NCBI GenBank assembly: GCA_947501105.1
Contig: CANMUP010000003.1
Location: 434,001 to 498,000 of the forward strand
Direction of reading: 5' to 3'
Origin: an uncultured Flaviramulus sp.
GTDB lineage: Bacteria > Bacteroidota > Bacteroidia > Flavobacteriales > Flavobacteriaceae
Length of the DNA: 64,000 nt
Shown here: positions 57,853 through 64,000 of the stretch, one piece after another
Layout of the letters: every line of letters starts with the position of its first letter
Position numbering within the stretch: the first letter of the stretch is position 1
Made by a program: the position numbers and the translations under genes
Notes under the pieces: generated by a model
Database searches by the model: none
The model's input: only the letters and a program-made list of their open reading frames with translations
Told to the model about the DNA's origin: nothing

Positions 57853-58000
57853 TTAAAAAGTAGGTTTTAATTATTTTTAAGTATATTTTGTAATGTGTAT
57901 AATATAAAATTTGGGGTTTATATTGATGTAAAAGTAGGAAATTAAAACGATTTTTTTTGAATTTTAACAATGAATTAATTAACAATAATTTGTTAGTAAG

Positions 58001-58498
58001 TTAAACGGTGGTTTCAGTTTTATATTTTCTAAGCTGACCAATTCGTGTTTCGAATGAATTTGCATCGACAGGATTACTTACTTTTTTAAATAATTGCATC
58101 AGATCTTCAGTATGTATTTCTCTTTTTTGTTTTAATAAGTTAAAATGAACAAAACCGCACCAAATAATGGCTTTCAAATGACTTTTGTTTTCATTATACA
58201 TACGCATTTCTACATATAACTCGCTATCTGTAGATTTAATTAATTGCGATTCGATAGCCACTGTTTCCATTAAAAAGGCAGGTTTTAAATAAGCAATTTG
58301 ATTACTGCTAGAAACCCAACTTTTACCTAAAGTTTTCGCCATTTTATAAATATCGATATTATAATGCTCTATTAAAGCATCTTCACGATGATTCATAAAA
58401 TAATCTATATAACTACCATTGTTTAAGTGATTAAAAGGGTCGCAATCTTGAAATCTAATTTTAGTCTTGCTTTCTAATACGTTTAATAAATTATCCAT
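58001..58498 (-). CDS. acyl-CoA thioesterase (4HBT hot-dog family)
   Basis: TKIRFQDCDPFNHLNNGSYIDYFMNHREDALIEHY. Confidence 0.9.
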   Translation of the reverse strand: MDNLLNVLESKTKIRFQDCDPFNHLNNGSYIDYFMNHREDALIEHYNIDIYKMAKTLGKSWVSSSNQIAYLKPAFLMETVAIESQLIKSTDSELYVEMRMYNENKSHLKAIIWCGFVHFNLLKQKREIHTEDLMQLFKKVSNPVDANSFETRIGQLRKYKTETTV

Positions 58499-58513
58499 TT
58501 TTGATTTGTTTTT

Positions 58514-58529
58514 TATACCAAGTGGTATA
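58514..58529. promoter_or_regulatory. candidate TetR-type operator, site 1
   Basis: TATACC-AAGT-GGTATA palindrome upstream of the thioesterase gene. Confidence 0.6.
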
Positions 58530-58545
58530 TTATTAATTAAAAAAA

Positions 58546-59142
58546 TTATGCTTTTAGTTCGTTATGAATCATTTGATCAATTTGATTCATGGTGTCTTTC
58601 ATATACAATTCATCATCCATTGTATAGGTCATAAATATGGCGCCTTGAATCATAGTATCTAACCTTTTAGCGTATTGCATCGCATTTATGGTAGTAGATA
58701 TTTCTCCAGCTTCAATCCCACTTTCTATAATAGTAGCCACCTGATCTTGAATTTTTTCGATGACTTGTTTTACTTTTTTTAGCAATAAAGTGTTTTGATT
58801 ATTAGCATCTACACCTATGTTTAAAACAGGGCAACCGCCTAATTGCTTGCTATAGTTATAATAGTTTCTATAGAAATCGGTTATTAAAAATAGTTTTTGA
58901 ATAGGTGATTCGCTTAGAGTTAGATGCTCTGCTATACGTTTCATCATATTTTTCACCGTATACTTAAAGGCAGCAATAGCTAATTCTTCTTTATTTTTAA
59001 AGTTTCCATATATGGCACCTTTAGTTAACGATGTTGCTTCGGTAATATCTCGCATACTGGTTGCGGCATATCCATTTTTGTTAAATATTGGAGCGGCAAT
59101 TTCTAGGATGTATTCCGATGTAAGTTCTGCTTTTGTTTTCAT
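58546..59142 (-). CDS. TetR/AcrR family transcriptional regulator
   Basis: ILEIAAPIFNKNGYAATSMRDITEATSLTKGAIYGNFKNKEELAIAAF. Confidence 0.96.
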   Translation of the reverse strand: MKTKAELTSEYILEIAAPIFNKNGYAATSMRDITEATSLTKGAIYGNFKNKEELAIAAFKYTVKNMMKRIAEHLTLSESPIQKLFLITDFYRNYYNYSKQLGGCPVLNIGVDANNQNTLLLKKVKQVIEKIQDQVATIIESGIEAGEISTTINAMQYAKRLDTMIQGAIFMTYTMDDELYMKDTMNQIDQMIHNELKA

Positions 59143-59164
59143 TATTTGTCAAATATAAATAAAA

Positions 59165-59178
59165 ATACCGTTCGGTAT
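59165..59178. promoter_or_regulatory. candidate TetR-type operator, site 2
   Basis: ATACCG-TT-CGGTAT palindrome 23 bp upstream of the tetR start. Confidence 0.65.
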
Positions 59179-59209
59179 ATTTATTTTATGCTTTAATTTA
59201 TATAAAAAG

Positions 59210-59251
59210 GAAAAGCAACAATCATCTCGTTAAAGATTCATGTTGCTTTTC
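59210..59251 (-). terminator. likely clpB terminator
   Basis: GAAAAGCAACA ... TGTTGCTTTTC inverted repeat; on the minus strand followed by a T-rich tract. Confidence 0.65.
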
Positions 59252-59316
59252 AACTAACCAACCAACTAATAGACTGTTAGAAAACGATTATGTTACAAAT
59301 AATTTCCATTTTTTGT

Positions 59317-61923
59317 TTAAAATTCTTCAGCAACTAAGTTATTTTGATTCCTAAAAACTAATTCATCATCAAATGCATCTAATAAAATAATACTATCTGT
59401 AGTTACTTTTCCTGCTAATATTTCTTTGCTTAATGCATTCAAGACTTCTTTTTGAATAACACGCTTTACAGGTCTTGCACCATATTCAGGATTATAGCCT
59501 TTGTTTGCAAGGTATGCTATTGCTTCTGCTGTTGCATCAAAGGTGATACCTTGTTTAGCTATCATTTTAGTAACACTTTTTAATTGTAATCCAACTATTG
59601 CAACAATATTCTCTTTACTTAATGGTGTAAACATAATTGTATCATCTATTCTGTTAAGAAACTCTGGTCGTACACTTTGTTTTAATAATCCCAAAACATC
59701 AATTTTTGCAGCTTCAATCGCAGAATTTAAATCTTTTGTGGCTTCAAAGCGTTCTTGAATTAAGTGACTCCCAATATTAGAGGTCATTATAATAATAGTG
59801 TTTTTAAAATCTGCTACACGCCCTTTATTATCTGTTAAATGCCCTTCATCTAGCACTTGTAATAGAATGTTAAACGTGTCAGGATGTGCTTTTTCAATCT
59901 CATCTAATAGCACAACTGAATACGGTTTACGCCTCACGGCTTCGGTTAATTGTCCGCCTTCGTCATAACCTACATATCCTGGAGGCGCACCAACTAATCT
60001 GCTAACGGCATGTCTCTCTTGATATTCACTCATATCAATTCTGGTCATTGCATTTTCATCATCAAACAAATATTCTGCTAAAGCTTTAGCAAGCTCAGTT
60101 TTTCCAACCCCTGTTGTACCTAAAAATAAAAACGTTCCGATAGGTTTTTGTGGGTTTTGTAATCCAGCCCGACTACGTCTTACAGCATCACTTACTGCGA
60201 CTATAGCTTCCTCTTGACCAACGACGCGTTTATGTAATTCATCTTCAAGTTTTAATAACTTTTCGCGATCACTTTGAAGCATTTTTGTTACCGGAATACC
60301 AGTCCATTTTGCTACTACTTCCGCAATGTCATCATAGGTTACTTCTTCCTTTATTAAAGAATTCTCTGATTGTGCTTGCAATTGCTTTTGAAATACTTCA
60401 AGTTGTTCTTGAGCTTCTTTAATTTTTCCGTAACGTAACTCGGCTACTTTGCCATAATCACCATCTCGCTCGGCTTTTTCAGCTTCTAACTTGTAGTTTT
60501 CAATGTCCTGCTTCGAATTTTGAATATTATCAACAACTTCTTTTTCGCTTTTCCACTTGGCATTTATCTCATTACGTTGTTCTTTTATATTGGCTAAGTC
60601 TAGTCGAAGTGACTTTAATTTTGTTTCATCTTTTTCGCGCTTAATGGCTTCAATTTCAATTTCAAGTTGCATGACTTTTCTATCTAAAACATCTAATTCC
60701 TCTGGTTTAGAGTTGATTTCCATACGCAATTTTGAAGCAGCTTCATCCATTAAATCAATAGCCTTGTCTGGTAAAAAACGATTGGTAATATAACGTTGTG
60801 ATAATTCTACAGCACCAATGATAGCCTCATCTTTTATACGAACTTTATGATGAGTTTCATACTTCTCTTTAATACCTCTTAAAATTGAAATGGCACTTTC
60901 AGTATCTGGTTCATCAACCATAACTTTTTGAAAACGACGCTCTAAAGCTTTGTCTTTTTCAAAGTATTTTTGGTATTCATCTAATGTAGTTGCACCAATT
61001 GCACGTAATTCACCTCTAGCCAGGGCTGGTTTTAAAATGTTAGCTGCATCCATGGCGCCTTGGCCTCCACCAGCTCCAACAAGCGTGTGTATTTCATCAA
61101 TAAATAGAACAATATCTCCATCACTGGAGGTAACTTCCTTTATAACAGCTTTTAGGCGTTCTTCAAACTCCCCTTTAAATTTAGCGCCAGCAATCAATGC
61201 CCCCATGTCTAAAGCAAAAATTTGTTTGTCTTTTAAGTTTTCTGGAATGTCGCCATCAATAATTCGATGTGCCAAACCTTCTGCAATAGCGGTTTTACCA
61301 GTTCCTGGCTCACCAACTAAAATAGGATTGTTTTTAGTACGACGCGAGAGTATTTGAAGAATTCTACGTATTTCTTCATCTCGCCCTATAACAGGGTCTA
61401 ACTTGCCGTCATTTGCTAATTGATTTAAGTTTTTTGCGTATTTATTAAGTGAGTTATATGTGTCCTCTTGACTTTGTGAGGTTACATTTTCGCCTTTTCT
61501 CAGTTCGTCAATTGCTGCTTTTAAGCCTTTTTCTGTTACGCCTTGATCTTTTAGCATTTGGGCTATTTTGCTATTCGATTTAAAAACAGCCAAAATAAGA
61601 TGCTCAATAGATACAAAGTCATCCTTCATTTTTTTAGCTATAATTGAAGCCTCGTTTAGGCTTTTTCCAGCTTCGCGTGATAGCATTAATTCGCTACCTG
61701 TAACTTTAGAGAAGCTTTCTAATTGCTTATCTAACGCTTGTTGAAGGATGTTAATATTTGCATTTAATTTTTTTAAAATGAATGGTAAAACGTTTTCATC
61801 AACTTCAAAAATGCCTTTAAAAATGTGTTCATTTTCTATTTGTTGATGGCCGAAACTTTGAGCAATTTGTTGTGCTTGCTGAATGGCTTCTTGAGATTTT
61901 ATGGTATAATTATTTAAATTCAT
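59317..61923 (-). CDS. clpB: ATP-dependent chaperone ClpB
   Basis: Clp_N repeats, [15 protein letters not shown], middle coiled coil, [53 protein letters not shown]. Confidence 0.99.
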   Translation of the reverse strand: MNLNNYTIKSQEAIQQAQQIAQSFGHQQIENEHIFKGIFEVDENVLPFILKKLNANINILQQALDKQLESFSKVTGSELMLSREAGKSLNEASIIAKKMKDDFVSIEHLILAVFKSNSKIAQMLKDQGVTEKGLKAAIDELRKGENVTSQSQEDTYNSLNKYAKNLNQLANDGKLDPVIGRDEEIRRILQILSRRTKNNPILVGEPGTGKTAIAEGLAHRIIDGDIPENLKDKQIFALDMGALIAGAKFKGEFEERLKAVIKEVTSSDGDIVLFIDEIHTLVGAGGGQGAMDAANILKPALARGELRAIGATTLDEYQKYFEKDKALERRFQKVMVDEPDTESAISILRGIKEKYETHHKVRIKDEAIIGAVELSQRYITNRFLPDKAIDLMDEAASKLRMEINSKPEELDVLDRKVMQLEIEIEAIKREKDETKLKSLRLDLANIKEQRNEINAKWKSEKEVVDNIQNSKQDIENYKLEAEKAERDGDYGKVAELRYGKIKEAQEQLEVFQKQLQAQSENSLIKEEVTYDDIAEVVAKWTGIPVTKMLQSDREKLLKLEDELHKRVVGQEEAIVAVSDAVRRSRAGLQNPQKPIGTFLFLGTTGVGKTELAKALAEYLFDDENAMTRIDMSEYQERHAVSRLVGAPPGYVGYDEGGQLTEAVRRKPYSVVLLDEIEKAHPDTFNILLQVLDEGHLTDNKGRVADFKNTIIIMTSNIGSHLIQERFEATKDLNSAIEAAKIDVLGLLKQSVRPEFLNRIDDTIMFTPLSKENIVAIVGLQLKSVTKMIAKQGITFDATAEAIAYLANKGYNPEYGARPVKRVIQKEVLNALSKEILAGKVTTDSIILLDAFDDELVFRNQNNLVAEEF

Positions 61924-61984
61924 AACTGTATTATTATTTTCTTTTCAACATGTAAGTCAATAATCTTACCATTACAATTTAAAA

Positions 61985-61995
61985 GACAAAATGTC
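61985..61995. promoter_or_regulatory. candidate operator upstream of clpB, site 1
   Basis: GACAAAATGTC palindrome (reverse complement GACATTTTGTC). Confidence 0.45.
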
Positions 61996-62016
61996 CTGTT
62001 AAGCCTTTGTTTGTGT

Positions 62017-62027
62017 GACTTTTTGTC
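62017..62027. promoter_or_regulatory. candidate operator upstream of clpB, site 2
   Basis: GACTTTTTGTC, 10/11 match to reverse-complemented site 1, offset 32 bp. Confidence 0.45.
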
Positions 62028-62141
62028 TGTTCTATCTCTTTTTTACCTAATTATCTTTTGATGTATAGTTTATGTATTGGTTGAATTTTAGCTATTTAAA
62101 AAATCAACATTTAGATTTGGCTTCTATTTAAAATATTTATT

Positions 62142-63761
62142 ATGCGTTATACTTTTACATTAGCATTATGTTTTACTTTTCTTGTTTCTAGCTTAAATTT
62201 AGTAGCTCAAACTATATCAGATGATTTTGAAGGCAGCGGGACCATTACTTCATGGTTTGGAGATGATTGTGGATTAAATACAGGATTTAATAACCCTTTC
62301 AAAGATGGAATCAATGTTTCTAATACGGTTTTAAAATATGAAGATACTGGTGGGCAATACGCAAATGTTAGGTTTGATGTTAGTCCAAATCTTAGTTTAT
62401 CTATAAATCATTCATTTAAATTAAAAATATATATTCCTTCAAGTGGAATTACAGGAAGCCAATCTAATCAAGTTTCTTTAAAACTTCAAGATGGAACATT
62501 GGGAGCTCCTTGGTCTACACAAAGTGAAATTATTAAGCCAATAGTTTTAGATGAGTGGCAAGAAATAATATTCGATTTTGAAAATGACGCCTATATTAAT
62601 TTAGATGGCAATTCACCTCCGCCAAATACAAGAACGGATTTTAATAGAGTGGTTATTCAGATAAATGGAGAAAACAACAATGACCAGGTTATTGCATATA
62701 TAGATGATATTATTAATGATGATTCTACTGCATCAGGTTCAGTTTTTAATAGCTTGGTTTGGTCTGATGAGTTTAATGATGCAGGTTCTGTAGATGGTAA
62801 TAAATGGTTTCACCAAACCCAGCTAATTGCTGGAGATAGTTGGGCAAATGGAGAGGTTCAACATTATACTAATCGTGTTGACAATTCATTTGTATCTAAC
62901 GGAACTTTAAAAATTAAGGCTATTAAAGAAACTTATACCGATCAAGGTTATCAAAAGCAATATACTTCGGCGAGATTAAATTCAAAATTTGCTTTTAAAT
63001 ACGGTAGAGTAGAAGTGCGTGCTAAGCTGCCATCTGTGGCTGGTACATGGCCAGCTATATGGTTGCTGGGTAAAAACATTAATGAAAATGGAGGTTATTG
63101 GGATAACCAAGGTTTTGGAACTGCTAATTGGCCTTGGTGTGGAGAAATTGATGTCATGGAACCTAATGTTGCAAAAACAGAAATTTTGGGCACGTGGCAT
63201 TGGAATAATGGAGCTGGTTACCAATTTAACTCTAGCAGCGTGTCTATAACTAATGCTGATACTTCTCAAAACTTTCATGATTATGTTTTAGAATGGGATT
63301 CAAATTCTATGCGGGTTTATTTAGATGGTACATTGGTAAATCAAATGACTACAGTTAACCCTTTTAATCAAGAGTATTATATATTATTAAATGTTGCAAT
63401 GGGTGGTAATTTGGGAGGCACAATAGATTCAGGATTTACTAATGATGCGATGGAAATTGATTATATTAGAGTCTATCAAAAAAGTAGTCTATCTTCAAAT
63501 AATGTGGTATATGATAATAAGATAAGTTTCTATCCAAATCCAGTAAAAGATGAATTAAATATTAAATTTACTGATGGTAAAAACGCACCTGTTGTGGTAC
63601 AAATTTTTGATGTTAGCGGACGCCTGATTTACAAGAAAACACATCAAGTTTTTAACAATAAAGTTACTTATATTGCAGATTCATTAAAATCTGGATTGTA
63701 TTTTGTAAGATTGGCTACTAACAATACTAGAGTCCATTCTTTTAAATTCTTGAAAAAATAA
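62142..63761 (+). CDS. GH16 family beta-glucanase (laminarinase-like) with N-terminal CBM-like domain and T9SS type A sorting domain
   Basis: WCGEIDVMEPN (EIDxxE), YGRVEVRAKLPSVAGTWPAIWLLG, C-terminal FYPNPVKDELNIKF...GLYFVRLATNN...FKFLKK. Confidence 0.96.
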   Translation: MRYTFTLALCFTFLVSSLNLVAQTISDDFEGSGTITSWFGDDCGLNTGFNNPFKDGINVSNTVLKYEDTGGQYANVRFDVSPNLSLSINHSFKLKIYIPSSGITGSQSNQVSLKLQDGTLGAPWSTQSEIIKPIVLDEWQEIIFDFENDAYINLDGNSPPPNTRTDFNRVVIQINGENNNDQVIAYIDDIINDDSTASGSVFNSLVWSDEFNDAGSVDGNKWFHQTQLIAGDSWANGEVQHYTNRVDNSFVSNGTLKIKAIKETYTDQGYQKQYTSARLNSKFAFKYGRVEVRAKLPSVAGTWPAIWLLGKNINENGGYWDNQGFGTANWPWCGEIDVMEPNVAKTEILGTWHWNNGAGYQFNSSSVSITNADTSQNFHDYVLEWDSNSMRVYLDGTLVNQMTTVNPFNQEYYILLNVAMGGNLGGTIDSGFTNDAMEIDYIRVYQKSSLSSNNVVYDNKISFYPNPVKDELNIKFTDGKNAPVVVQIFDVSGRLIYKKTHQVFNNKVTYIADSLKSGLYFVRLATNNTRVHSFKFLKK

Positions 63762-63800
63762 TATTTGTAAGTTTTTATTTAAAGTACGACTGTTAGGCAT

Positions 63801-64000
63801 ATGGGATTATTAAATAAATTTTTTGGAGCTTCAACTGGCTCAACTACCAATAAAGAAGAAAAGGTATTACCCTGGATTCCTCTTAACGATTTACAGCAAC
63901 TTAATCATATAGAAAAAAAGTCTGCTATAAAAACCCAAGTTATTTTTAAACATTCTACACGCTGTGGTATTAGCAGAATGGTAATGAACCAATTTGTTGA
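63801..64000 (+). CDS. bacillithiol system redox-active protein YtxJ-like (partial, runs off window)
   Basis: MGLLNKFFGASTGSTTNKEEKVLPWIPLNDLQQLNHIEKKSAIKTQVIFKHSTRCGISRMVMNQFV; reads open to the window end. Confidence 0.75.
   Translation, partial: MGLLNKFFGASTGSTTNKEEKVLPWIPLNDLQQLNHIEKKSAIKTQVIFKHSTRCGISRMVMNQFV

Noticed and set aside
60950-61357. 135-aa ORF antisense to clpB
   Set aside because: Antisense to the conserved ATPase domain; no independent support.
1-64000. tRNA/rRNA genes, prophage, or known defence systems (CRISPR-Cas, restriction-modification, retrons)
   Set aside because: No convincing sequence was noticed for any of these; a tRNAscan/Infernal/DefenseFinder run would be decisive.

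Overview
AT-rich 64-kb chromosomal window from a Bacteroidota/Flavobacteriaceae-type genome. Supporting traits are a T9SS sorting tail, LytTR/LytS signalling, TAnnTTTG-like promoters and a YtxJ-type bacillithiol protein. The left part holds an ECF sigma factor, an MscS-like channel, a LytTR two-component system, a serine hydrolase, a GH43-like hydrolase, a DEAD-box helicase, pabB, tilS and adenine deaminase. The core (~17-45 kb) is a molybdoenzyme island: IorAB-like oxidoreductase with XdhC and MocA, fhs, fdhD, an NAD-type formate dehydrogenase, moaA, a moaC-moaB fusion, moaE, moeB-rhodanese, moaD, mobA, a TauE/SafE permease, a ModE-type HTH, moeA and a periplasmic nitrate reductase locus. The nap locus looks unconventional. 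It has napD-napA, then a NapB-like protein with four CxxCH motifs that reads as an internal duplication, a tetraheme lipoprotein, and NrfC/NrfD-type subunits, with no recognisable napC or napGH. The right part holds yifB, an Nramp-pxpABC cluster, deoD/deoC, a second deoC-like gene with substituted catalytic positions, TetR/thioesterase, clpB and a GH16 enzyme. Non-coding observations include a four-helix-bundle gene bounded by imperfect ~26-bp inverted repeats inside the moa operon, a related 15-mer plus a structured element splitting the nap operon, a pair of REP-like palindromes, FNR-like palindromes near nap and the porin, tandem 20-bp operators upstream of fhs, TetR-type operators and paired palindromes upstream of clpB. 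All assignments come from reading the sequence and from family knowledge; no searches were run.
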